Source: Tipula vernalis
Taxonomy: Eukaryota; Arthropoda; Insecta; Diptera; Tipulidae
Assembly (NCBI GenBank): GCA_958295665.1
Contig: OY282560.1
Coordinates: forward strand, 88,946,311-89,010,310
Direction of reading: 5' to 3'
Length of the DNA: 64,000 nucleotides
In this document: in pieces, positions 11,560 through 20,977 of the stretch
How positions within the stretch are numbered: the stretch's first letter is position 1
Layout of the letters: the number at the start of each line of letters is the position of its first letter
Notes under the pieces: model-generated
The model's input: only the letters and a program-made list of their open reading frames with translations
The model's database searches: none
Told to the model about the DNA's origin: nothing
Made by a program: the position numbers and the translations under genes

Positions 11560-12275
11560 TTAACATACAAAGAGTAACAAACGTTCGAGATGACCGTTTT
11601 GTAGTTTCATCAACTCTTAGAAGAGGCCTGCAATGAATTGTTACACGTAATAAGCGAAAGAACAATATGGCGAAGGTTGGGAGAAGCAGATCTTCATGCA
11701 CGAAGACCAGCCACGGATCCAGAACTTCTGCCACAGCACAGGTTTGCTCGGTTACAATTTGCCAGGGAACATGAAAATTGGACTGAACCTCATATATCGA
11801 GATTTTGTTTGCGGATGATCTTGGGAACATTAGCCTCCATGCATCTTCAGCGAAAGGGTTCGAGGCGGATCAGTTCCAACAGGATCTGTAACGGCCGTTT
11901 ACTATATTAACGAAAAATTGGAAGAATATGTTGTTCCCTAAATACCAATTATAGGCGATAATTTCGTGCTAATGCATGATAATGGAAGTCATCATGTTGC
12001 CAGAGTCGTAAATAAATACTCGGCAGATGTATGTATATTTTGAAGATTACATGGCCGGAAAGAAGTCCCAACTTGATAGAACATGTTTGGGACATTCTTG
12101 ATAGAAGAATTCGTTCATTCCTCTTAGAGGAATGGGAAAAATTAGAAAAGCCTCATTCAGATTGTTTTTTATCAATGCAGCCTAATTTGTGGTTGTACAA
12201 TATCGTACCGCAGAATTCCAAATCGGCAATAATTAAGGTAGGAAGTGTAATACGGCAGATAAATATCCAGTAGAT
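11560..12275 (+). pseudogene. Tc1-family transposase, decayed
   Basis: Pieces in order: TNVRDDRFVVSSTLRRGLQ, then ISERTIWRRLGEADLHARRP (second helix-turn-helix) and ELLPQHRFARLQFAREHENW. The next is TAVYYINEKLEEYVVP across frames, then NFVLMHDNGSHHVARVVN (second catalytic Asp as HDN). The end is WPERSPNLIEHVWDILDRRI (third acidic residue region). These are diagnostic for Tc1-like DD34E transposases (usual text HDNARPHTA and WPARSPDLNPIEHVWD). There is a deletion around the first Asp plus several frameshifts and a stop. Terminal repeats are not seen. It lies inside the inverted-repeat pair that also brackets the Harbinger gene, so it probably inserted there later. Confidence 0.85.
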
Positions 12276-12279
12276 TTGG

Positions 12280-13190
12280 CGAATTAAAGAAAATACGATT
12301 TTCACCTCTTGGTTTAACAAATTTTTATTTATATATTTAATTATATAAGATCGATGTTGTCGCTTCCACGGATGATGAAAAAGAGAGCGAATGACTTGCT
12401 GAATTTTAGTTTGTCAAAAACTATGCTATAATATATCTTGATGTACATAAAATTATTTACCGACAAATTATAGCGCGGACTTTAAAGTTATTACATATTT
12501 CAAATTATAAATTGGTAATATACCTTAACAATAATTATAAATTCATCTTAATAATCTATTACATAATTGTTACATATTTGTATATATGTAGCTATTTTGA
12601 CAGCTAATAAAGTTTTGATTTCAAAATGCAGTGAAAATAAAGTGGTCAAATAATATAATAATTACTCTGAAAATTAAATAAAGGATAGTGCAAATTCATG
12701 GAACTATTGATTTGAGATAATTAAAGATGTAAAAAAGGTGTATAATTTATAAATTAACTTAACTTAAATACTATTAATGGTCTTTTCTATTTTAGCTAAT
12801 TTGGAACAGCTGATATCAACAAATACAACAATTTAACTTATAATATAAATGTGTTAGTATTCCAAAAAGAAATTTAAGATATACAATAAAATTAATTAAT
12901 TACTAATTGTAAATGAAATGAAATTGTTTTAATTCAAATTAAATAGTTTTGTGATGATGGTCAGTATTGCGTTGTGTTGCTTTGGAACACAGATGTTTAG
13001 AAAGAGTAGGTCTTACCCACCTTACCTCTTGTTTTCAATGATCTTGAATTTGGCTGTTTCATGTCTCCAGCTAGTGATGTTCACATGTGAACGTTTAGTT
13101 ACAAACCATGTGGTGGGTGCCATGCTACGGTAATATTTTTTAAGGTTGTTTTGAATGACTTTGAATTTGATTTTTGTTTTAAGTTTCTAG
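12280..13190. other. No recognised feature
   Basis: AT-rich spacer. The short frame at 12951-13133 (ALCCFGTQMF...) has no domain and no conserved context; I do not call it a gene. Confidence 0.35.
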
Positions 13191-13195
13191 CCGGT

Positions 13196-13266
13196 GCGGT
13201 TCAAAAGATATTCTCGTCAAAAAAAAAAGGTTTTTTTACGGCTGACCCGTTTTGTGTGCCGGTCAG
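13196..13266 (-). repeat. Right arm of inverted repeat around Harbinger transposase
   Basis: Inverse complement of 9571-9638 with mismatches. The shared text is CCGGCA..AAAACGGG..., an A/T-rich run, then GACG.(A)ATATCTTTTGA. Target duplication not resolved. Confidence 0.6.
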
Positions 13267-13279
13267 TGTACATCAGGTG

Positions 13280-13590
13280 AGCCAAACAATTTTAATATAT
13301 TAAATCCAACATCCACACCAACACTCAACCAAACAATCTACTCCACCGCACCACCAATTCACTCCACCGTACCCACCAATCTACTTTATCGCACCACCAA
13401 CCCACTCCCTTAGATTCCCAAAATATTCCTCAAAAACCCCAAAAATCACCGGAATATCCAACCTAACCAAAATTCATCTTCCATAACACCACTATCACCA
13501 TCGCCAACAACGGCATCTTAGGAACGAAGCAAACGCCATGCACATCAGCACACATCACTAGTGTCCGATAAACCCTCATAAAATAACTGA
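13280..13590. other. C-rich, G-poor strand-asymmetric tract
   Basis: About 300 bp rich in CCA, CAC and ACC triplets on the plus strand with very few G. No open reading frame of interest and no clear tandem unit, although 'caccaccaat', 'ccaccgcacc' and 'aatctact' recur. The composition is unlike everything around it. Confidence 0.6.
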
Positions 13591-13602
13591 AATCCCTTTA
13601 AT

Positions 13603-14278
13603 CAGGGGTCGGAAAACCCTACGATTTCGTTACGTTATTGGAAAAAATTATCAAATTTTTTTTGATTACGTTATAACGTTATTTAACCTTAAATCATGTG
13701 AAACGTTACGTTATATAACGTTATTTAGCATTAAATAATGTTTTTAACGTTATATAACAAATAACGTTATCTAAAGTTAAATAAATTATTAACCTTTTCT
13801 TTAGTAAGATTTTAACACTAGAACTACCGACCAGTCAAAATGAGGATTCAAGAATGAGGAAAACAGTGAATTCAATAAATGTACAATCCGTCATTTTTGC
13901 CGATCGGTAGTTCTGCATTTCAACTTCGGTGCATTTTTTATTTTGTTTTCTGTTATAATGCATAAGCACTTAAGCAGTTAAAATATAGTTCATAATTGCA
14001 TAATTTGGTGTCACCGAAGTTATTATTAATATTTTTTTTTAATTAGCTGTTACCTATATATATATATATAGATGGATATATGCGAGCCACGAGAAAGTAA
14101 CAAAAACATTTTTTATAACGTTATTTTATTTGTTTATTCCTAAATTTTATAAAGTTATCTGTTACGATTACGTTATAACATGACGTAATGGATTTGGTTA
14201 GGTTTTTTTGAAAAACTTCGCAGTTTTAGCGTTAATTAACGTTATTCGGGTAACGTTATATAACGTTATCCGTCCCTG
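13603..14278. mobile_element. hAT-type MITE with 8-bp duplication CCTTTAAT
   Basis: The ends CAGGGGTCGGAAAAC (left) and CAGGGACGGATAACG (right, inverse) form imperfect TIRs that start CAGGG. CCTTTAAT lies directly outside both ends (13595-13602 and 14279-14286), the perfect 8-bp duplication expected of hAT. The interior holds many copies of the palindromic motif TAACGTTA and its longer form ATAACGTTATATAACGTTA, concentrated in the outer ~170 bp on each side. No coding capacity. A second small inverted repeat (13816-13915) is nested inside. Confidence 0.85.
13812..13915. repeat. Small piggyBac-like inverted repeat element nested in hAT MITE
   Basis: After TTAA (13812-13815), CACTAGAACTACCGACCAGT and CAAAATGA on the left pair with TCATTTTTGCCGATCGGTAG and TTCTGC on the right. 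The inverted repeat is about 25 bp in a ~100-bp unit. TTAA plus a C-start is the piggyBac habit, but the right TTAA is not preserved, so the family is tentative. Confidence 0.5.
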
Positions 14279-14433
14279 CCTTTAATACTCCAACCCAAAA
14301 ACTCATGCATAGCCCTTCACACATCCTAGCCACTCCTGCATGTGGCAGTTTGATAATTTTAAATAAAACGTTCGAATTCAAATCAAACTAAATTGCTTTC
14401 CAACATGCATTAAGTGTGTTCAACGGCGGTGTT

Positions 14434-14500
14434 CAGTGGCGTAACTACAAATTTAGGGCCACCCTGCAACATTTTTCTTGGGCCCTAAAAATGCTTCTTG
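14434..14500 (+). repeat. hAT-like terminal sequence CAGTGGCGTAACTA
   Basis: Starts with CAGTGGCGTAACTAC, a common insect hAT-type terminus, followed by text alternating 'gggcc'. The same 14-base start occurs in inverse orientation at 28479-28492. No partner end or 8-bp duplication identified nearby. Confidence 0.45.
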
Positions 14501-14599
14501 TACCAGTGCACAAGTAGGTAAACGTTTTAGTTAAAATCTTATTTCTTTCTATTGTCGAGCCTCACATTTCAAGAGTTCGAAACAGCACGTGATTCTGTT

Positions 14600-14970
14600 C
14601 AATGGTCAAGCATCACAAATTTCGAGTATAATATGAAAATAGGAAGAAATTCGAAATAATCTCAAAAATGTCGAATTTTCAAAGTATCTTGAATATTCTA
14701 GAAAGTTCTCCAATATCGAATTATCCGTAAGTATGTAAAACCAAAGGACATCCTATATGCGTTAATCGCCGCCATGTAAAATGTAAAAAAAAACTGGATA
14801 ATAACATCTGGACAAAAACTGGATGAACAATCTCGAAAAATTATCTAAATATCACGATTCAGATTTATATGTGTAACTCTGCAAGTTCTCACAACTCAAA
14901 GCTAAGCGCAAAACATTGCCGTACAAAATTCGAAAATCTTTAAAATCTCGAATAATCATATGTATGTAGT
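14600..14970. repeat. Dispersed repeat A (copy 1), 'tctcgaaaatatcgaatt' text
   Basis: Loose internally repetitive sequence with phrases such as TTCTAGAAAG, AATATCGAATTAT and CGTAAGTATGTAA. It resembles 25660-26000, where AGATATCGAATTAT and TCAAGTATGTAACTTA occur in the same order. Non-coding, origin unknown. Confidence 0.5.
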
Positions 14971-15089
14971 AGGTACACTAAAAAAAAATTGAGCGACTTT
15001 AGCTAGTTTAATTGGTTTTAGTAATAATAACCTAGGTTTTGGTTAATTTGGCAAGAAATCGCTTGTGTGGATTTAAATCACGCCAGTTT

Positions 15090-15430
15090 CAAAATACAAA
15101 ACTAGCTAGGTTAATTTATTTCTTAGGCATTTACTAAATTATACATCAAATTGACTTATGGGCGAGGTAAATGCTACAATTGAATGATGTTGCGATAGTT
15201 AATTTAGACGACAGTAGGGTAAAGTAGGCACCTATGCGCATTGGTTAATTTGAACCATGAAGGTTTCAAAATACAAATCTAGCTAGGTTAATTTATTTCT
15301 TCGGCATTTACTAAATTATACATCAAATTGACTTATGTGCGAGGTTAATACTACAATGGAATGACAGTAAGGGAAAATAGGCACCTATGCGCATTGGTTG
15401 ATTTGAACCATGCAGGTTTCAAAAATCAGT
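15090..15430 (+). repeat. Two-copy direct tandem repeat, period 177/153 bp
   Basis: Unit 1 starts at 15090 and unit 2 at 15267, and a third start is truncated at 15420. Shared text includes CTAGCTAGGTTAATTTATTT, ATCAAATTGACTTATG and GCACCTATGCGCATTGGTT. Unit 2 lacks about 24 bp present in unit 1 around 15200, which explains the shorter second period. Confidence 0.8.
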
Positions 15431-15839
15431 TTCTAACGTTTTTTCAGTACGAAGTACTGAAGTAATACTGGCACCTGAAAATCAATTACAATTATTTTCC
15501 TTGAAAAGAGCATTTGATGGATATAGGGCGTTAAATAACCGACAAAAAATCTAATTAACTCTGTTTTGTATTTTTCACCCATAAGTAGATTTTACTTTAG
15601 TTACCACAGCTAGATTAACTACTGCTGTGTCAAACGATTGTAATAAAAACGATGTAAATTTTGATGATTGATAAATTTTAACCGTTTTTTTCGATCCTAC
15701 GAGAATTTGGCGGAATTTCTTATGGTATCTACTTATATGCATAATACTAATATGCAACCTCATAGGATCGATAAAAGATATATACATAGGTTTGACTTGA
15801 GAATCTCTCAATTATAATAAACTCTTTTTAATCCTAAAA

Positions 15840-16329
15840 ATACGTTAAAAATTTACTTGCCAACGTGCAGGTTTTCATGTAATCAGTGAATATAACCTTT
15901 GGACCGAAAAAATGTTAAAAATTTACTTGGCATCAGAGTGGAAGTAAAACATCCACATACGCAGATTATACTATTACACTGTTTAGATTAAACAATGGTT
16001 CGTTACATACTAATATGCATCAAAGGGAATTTAACACGCATACATAGCTTTTACTATTACATAGTTTAGATTAACCAGTAGTTTTAGGTACACCTAAACT
16101 TGTTTTCCGCGTTAAAAAATTGACTTGGAATCAAAAGTGGGAGTAACACCTGCATATATGCAGTTTATAGTTTTACATTGTTTAGAATTTTAGGTTTACC
16201 AATGATTTTGGTTATATACTAATATGTGCAGATATGCTGCCTATACTATTACATAGTTTAGTTTAACCATTGGTAGGTTATACTTATATCTATCAAAGTA
16301 CCTTTAACACGTGTGCATATGCAGTTTAT
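15840..16329 (+). repeat. Degenerate tandem repeat array, interrupted at right
   Basis: The phrase TA(C)TATTACA.(T)(A)GTTTAGATTAA, followed by an ACCA.T(A)GT-like segment, recurs at about 15967, 16053, 16170 and 16247. Between copies are 'catactaatatgcatcaaag' and 'cgcatatgcag' phrases. Spacing is about 77-117 bp. The array stops at 16329 and resumes at 20978 (tttacatagtttacattaac), showing that the 4.6-kb element between them inserted into it. Confidence 0.7.
16323..16329. repeat. Left 7-bp target duplication AGTTTAT
   Basis: Identical to 20971-20977 on the far side of the composite element. Flanking array text (gcatatgcagtttat, then tttacatag) is continuous when the element is removed. Confidence 0.75.
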
Positions 16330-16369
16330 CAAAACCTGCTAAAATTCTCTTTATGGCTGTATGATACCA

Positions 16370-17436
16370 GAACCATCTTGATATGAATAGAGCCGGCATG
16401 TAAAAAATGAACTTAAAATAAAGGACATAGAAACACTAAAAAATAATTTATTTTCTTAGAGTTTGTATGAAAAAACGCGATTTCGATTGACGAAAACATA
16501 TGAATTAAAAATTAAACCTAGATAAACAATTTTTTCTGAAATCACTAATAAACAACTCAATGACTAACTCATTTAAAGCACAGATTCTCAAGTTTCCCCA
16601 TTTTCCAGATATAATCAAAAGAAAATAAGGGAATTAAATTAAAAAACGTTCTACAACAACAACAATATGTATAAAAAAGAGAATATTCTATTTAATGACG
16701 TCATGACTTATTCACAACTAAAATCAATAGTAAAAAAAGACAATACGTTGAACAGCCAAAATTAAAATAAATCAAAGAGAGTCAAAGAGAAAAAATTATA
16801 ATAATATGCATTGAGCGCGAAGAAATCAAAAAAATCAAATCAACCCCGATTGTTATGCATCACAAATAAACGACATAACCAACAAACATTAACTGAATTA
16901 TAAATGCCTTATTTATTTCTCAAGTATTAAAAATATTATTGTATTTAAATTAAGACACAGCTGAAAATAAATACAACATGATTAATATTTGGCATCGATT
17001 TTTATTCCCAAAAATTAATGACACATTCAAAATAAGTTTTTGTTTAGAATATTTGAATTGTCATAACATTAGAGAGCGGTGTATAAAATAAAATAGCTCT
17101 TACTTATTATTCCCATTCCTAGATGTCACTTAACACACAATTAAAAACAACAGGGATTCGGGCTGAGTAAACGATTTGAAAGAAAACTTTTTACGTAAAA
17201 TTACCATAATTTCTTTCGTAGCAATGGTTTAATTTTAGTAAATTTATAAAAAAATTATTTTAAATTAATTATTATTACAATTTAATTATTACTATAGAGG
17301 GAAGCCACCAAAATATGTTTAACCAAATCAAAAATCAGACCGATTTTAGAATCCGACCGGTTCGATCACCTATTTGATTCTTTTTATAAGTTTTCATTGT
17401 ATGCGACATCTATGGTTTAAACAAAATGTCGTTAAT
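16370..17436. other. AT-rich body of the composite element, no gene seen
   Basis: A-rich non-coding sequence with short runs such as 'caacaacaacaat'. No transposase motif on either strand. Confidence 0.35.
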
Positions 17437-17498
17437 AAAGCATTGCCACATGATATGAATCTGTATTCGGACAGAATTTTGTCATGTGGCAATGCTTT
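17437..17498. ncRNA. 62-nt hairpin resembling a pre-miRNA
   Basis: The arms AAAGCATTGCCACATGA (17437-17453) and TCATGTGGCAATGCTTT (17482-17498) are perfect complements over 17 bp. A partly paired 6x6 segment follows, then a second 5-bp stem TCTGT/ACAGA with hexaloop ATTCGG. The total is about 26 of 28 positions paired or nearly paired, the size and shape of an insect pre-miRNA or small inverted repeat. I do not recognise the mature sequence. A dead MITE fragment is an alternative. Confidence 0.35.
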
Positions 17499-17852
17499 TA
17501 GAAGGAGACTAAAAAGAGATGGTTATAATTGTTTATACATTTTATGTTATGACGTAATTTACAACAACAACATTCCATAAAAGTTTAGCAATAGTTAATA
17601 TTCCAAGAGGATTTACACTACGAAATAAACATTTTCATGATTCGATTTTTTAATCAAATAAAATTACATGTTTTATGAACATTTTCGTATAAAAATAATG
17701 TAAAAGCTCATAATTCTTATAGACTAAAAATTTAAATGAAAACAATCATTTTCCCATATAGTTTCATAGTAAAGAAAAAATTTTATGTACTTTATTTTAA
17801 GCTTAGTAAAAAATACAGTCAATGTGGAGGCTCTTATTTATAGAGTAGGCTC

Positions 17853-18548
17853 TGATGATACTCACTTTTTTTCCCACTTTTTCAGTGACTAGGTAAGACA
17901 AACGGAGTGAGATAAAAAATAAATATACAAAATATTTGTGAGAGTGAGTGTATACACCATAGATTTGGAAAAAATATAGAAACGTCAAAAAAAAAGTGGT
18001 AGCTCAACTTTTCTAGCAGTTAATCGAGCAATTATAGCAAAAAAAGAATTGGATTTGATTCTTTTTTTTGACATTACATACTTTTTTCTGACATTTCCGA
18101 AATATTAGAGAAAATATTTGTATTTTGTATACCAAAGAGAATTTATTTGTTTATTTTTAAAATAAATTTAGTAAACAATTTTTCCATTTTTATTCGCCAT
18201 TGTTGTTATGATTTTTTCCCCCTTTTTTAGATTTTTCTTTTAATACTGAAATACAATTTTGAGTTTGCATTGTTAATTGTTTGCCAAAATATTTGAAACG
18301 TGCATTTTTTTGTAAATATAAAAATTAACTTAACATATAAATTATTTCGTTTCAATTAATTGCGGCAGCTAATGCAAATTAATTCAATAATATGGTCCAA
18401 CACAAAAAAAATGTTGATTCTATTTACAAATTTTGTTTATCCGAAACTTCAAAATATTTGCCTATAGTATTGTCTACACTACCCTTCTCTGTTTCGCTTT
18501 ACTAGTTTTGCAGCACTTTATTGTACTTGAAAAAAAGTGAGTATCATC
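17853..18548. repeat. 696-bp unit with 20-bp perfect inverted ends
   Basis: GATGATACTCACTTTTTTTC (17853-17872) recurs exactly inverted at 18529-18548. The AT-rich interior has no frame with motifs. It abuts the foldback element that starts at 18549, so the two may be parts of one structure. Target duplication not identified. Confidence 0.65.
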
Positions 18549-19100
18549 AATGCCGTCTAGAATATACAAGCCATACTGCTGTCTACGTCACTCAATTTAT
18601 GTCGACAGTTCCATTAATCTTCTGCAGATGGCATTAATGCTAGAAAAATGAAAGAGAACAAAACTTGAAAACGAAGAGATTAAAACATGCGAAAATATAA
18701 AAAAAAAATTAGTATTAATCCAAGCGCAGGAAAAGAAGGTTGTACGTCGTGTGTTTTTTTCATAATTTGAAATTATTAATAAAAAAAAGTTCATATACAT
18801 TTTTCCAACTCATATTACATTTTTAGTTAATATTTATTTATATTTATATCATTATTTCATTAATAGTTTTATTAGTTTTAAATTATGCAGACAATTAGCA
18901 GAGATAAAAATATGTACAACCTTCCTTTCGTACGCATGAGATAATACTAAATAATTTTTTTATTTTTAAAATGTTTTATTCTCTGTTTCTCTCAACTCTT
19001 TCATTTTTCGAATGTTAATTGCCATCTAGGTTATGTCGATGAATTAAAAAATAATAATTTTTGCTTGTAGCAGTATGGCTTGTATATTCTAGACGGCATT
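18549..19100. mobile_element. Foldback element with ~190-bp arms
   Basis: The outer 32 bp, starting AATGCCGTCTAGAATATACA (18549-18580), recur perfectly inverted at 19069-19100. Similarity continues imperfectly inward for about 190 bp on each side: AAAAATGAAAGAG, ATGCG and GAAGGTTGTAC appear in both arms in matching order. The unpaired centre is about 170 bp. A transcript would fold into one long hairpin. No coding capacity. Confidence 0.75.
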
Positions 19101-19516
19101 GGTATCATACAGCCATTAGAAAGCCTGATGGTTTTGCTGATACGCAGACACATACTTATACATATCAACCTTTAGCCGTAGTAGTCACTACGAAAAACCA
19201 TATAAAAAAAATTCAAATTTTTTTGTTTCTTACCACTACTAATTCCAGTTGATATCACACACTACTTAATATCAACTAACAATTGAGCATTTTACTCTCT
19301 GTTTTTTGCTCTTCTACAACAAAACTTAATTTTACGAAATGTCAAAATCAAAACCATAACCTGCTAAAATTCAGGAGGTTATGATCAAAACTCAGAAATC
19401 GTGAAGTTAAACCCCATTAATTAATTAATTACAAGAAATTAAAGTAAGTTTAAATGATTTTTAAAGTAATTTATATTAGTTTACGTGATTTAAAATTTTA
19501 TATGTGATGTTATAGT

Positions 19517-20441
19517 TTCCTTTTTTAATTTTGAAGAAAATACAAAGAAGTGCATACACGATGCCAACCATTGAAATGTATGTTATGCGGTGAATCATTT
19601 CTCGAGGAATCAATTATTAAATCTCATATACGTATCGTGCACGCAAACGAATTAACTCAACATTCGTGCCGCCTTTATGGTAAATTGTGTCGCGATAGTC
19701 GAACCCTATCGAAACATTTATGGGAATATTTCAGCGAAAAACATCATTCCTGTTCGGCATATGGTTTCGCATCGAAATAAAACTGTTACGTGTGATATGT
19801 GCGGAGAAGAATTTCCCGATGGACGCTCCCTCATGAATCATCGTCATTCGCATACGAATGTTACAGGACGACAATTCCCTTGTCGCGAGTGTGGCAAAAT
19901 ATTTGGTTCGCGTAGTTCACAACAAATTCATATACGTGTTCATACGGGTGAAAAACCTTACGGGTGCCGTTATTGTTGGAAAGCTTTTGTTGATGGTGGG
20001 ACATTACGAAAATATGAAAGGATTTATACAGGTGAAAAACCTTACGTTTGTTCAGTGTGCCCTCGAGCCTTTAATCTGCGAGTTGTATTGCGAGAACATT
20101 ACGATCACATCATTCGAGCCCTGACACCAAAAGGGGAAATTCCCATACACCTTATTACTGCCAAGTTTGTCAAGAGTTATTTGTAATGTCACTAGATTTA
20201 ATTCAACATTTGATTCAACACAGTGACATGAATACGGCCGTGAAGAGACAATCGATTGTAAGTACTCCATTTACTACTACGGTGGAGAATTAATTATAAT
20301 ATTTGTCATGTCAATGTGTATTCTATTTTATATTTATAGACGGAGCCACGAAAATATAAACGGAGAAGGAAATTAAAATCGCACGAGTTGGAAATATTAC
20401 GTGCCGAAAAAATGGCAAATTATTTTCGGTTTTTATTTTGA
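19517..20441 (+). pseudogene. C2H2 zinc-finger gene copy with retained intron
   Basis: Fingers in order: CMLCGESFLEESIIKSHIRI (19575), a degenerate CRLYGKLCRDSRTLSKHL, then CDMCGEEFPDGRSLMNHRHS and CRECGKIFGSRSSQQIHIRV. The next is CRYCWKAFVDGGTLRKYERI, whose zinc-binding histidines are replaced by Tyr. Last come CSVCPRAFNLRVVLREHYDH and, in another frame, CQVCQELFVMSLDLIQHLIQ. Linkers include TGEKPY twice. At least two frameshifts (near 19755 and 20140) break it. After QSI a GTAAGT...TATAG intron (20258-20339) leads in frame to a basic tail PRKYKRRRKLKSHELEILRA and stop at 20439-20441. A nuclear DNA-binding protein in origin; I do not know the parent gene. The intron shows copying from genomic DNA, not from mRNA. 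Confidence 0.8.
20258..20339 (+). other. Predicted intron in zinc-finger gene copy
   Basis: 82 bp, GTAAGT donor, pyrimidine-rich 3' part, TATAG acceptor. Splicing keeps the frame from the last finger into the lysine/arginine-rich tail. Confidence 0.65.
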
Positions 20442-20977
20442 GCTTAATTTGCATTTTAATTTCTATACCAATTAATATTCCAGTTACCAAAGTAAGACGG
20501 CTATAAAATAATATGAGAATGATAAAAAAAATCGTTACAAAAAAATTTAAAAGAAAAATTCTTTCTGTATACATTGTTTATAGTTTAAAAATTAAATAAT
20601 TGTCAAAAATAGTTTCTAAGATTTTTTAATTACAAAAATAGTTTTTTAATGCCTCAGAAGTTGACCAACAAGTCGAAATATAAGGTTAAAAACTGTTAAG
20701 TTTTTTTAAATTAAATATTGGGTTTTCTTTAAAGTAAGCTGAAATTAAAATATTTAAATAAAATGACTGTTGCACATGATTCGTTTTTATTGGTTTAGAT
20801 TTTACTCTCTTTTAGTTTCGTAGTATGCGAATGTTTATGTTTTCTACACTGTATTCACAACCATATCTATACACGATGACGTTTCACTAATACAATCAGT
20901 GGTTTAGATAATTTTACAGCAATAGTATACAATACATTCGGCTTTCTAAAGAGAATTTTAGCAGGTTTTGAGTTTAT

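Larger units (their letters stand above)
19119..20946. mobile_element. 1.83-kb insertion carrying a zinc-finger gene copy
   Basis: It splits the right TIR of the composite element exactly where the intact left TIR reads continuously. The insertion ends are GAAAGCCTGATG on the left and CATTCGGCTTTC on the right (short inverted match, 7 bp perfect). TA is present at both junctions (19117-19118 and 20947-20948). This suggests a cut-and-paste element using TA, but the TIR is short, so the mechanism is uncertain. The cargo is a multi-finger C2H2 gene with an intron. Confidence 0.6.
16330..20970. mobile_element. Composite 4.6-kb inverted-repeat element
   Basis: The left end CAAAACCTGCTAAAATTCTC and its continuation to 16368 (39 bp) recur inversely at the right. 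The outermost 24 bp lie at 20947-20970 and the next 15 bp at 19101-19115, the two parts being separated by a later 1.83-kb insertion carrying a zinc-finger gene. AGTTTAT flanks both sides. The interior holds an inverted-repeat pair (17853-18548), a foldback element (18549-19100) and a miRNA-like hairpin (17437-17498). No transposase is recognisable, so it is non-autonomous or the enzyme has been lost. A 7-bp duplication does not decide the superfamily. Confidence 0.7.
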
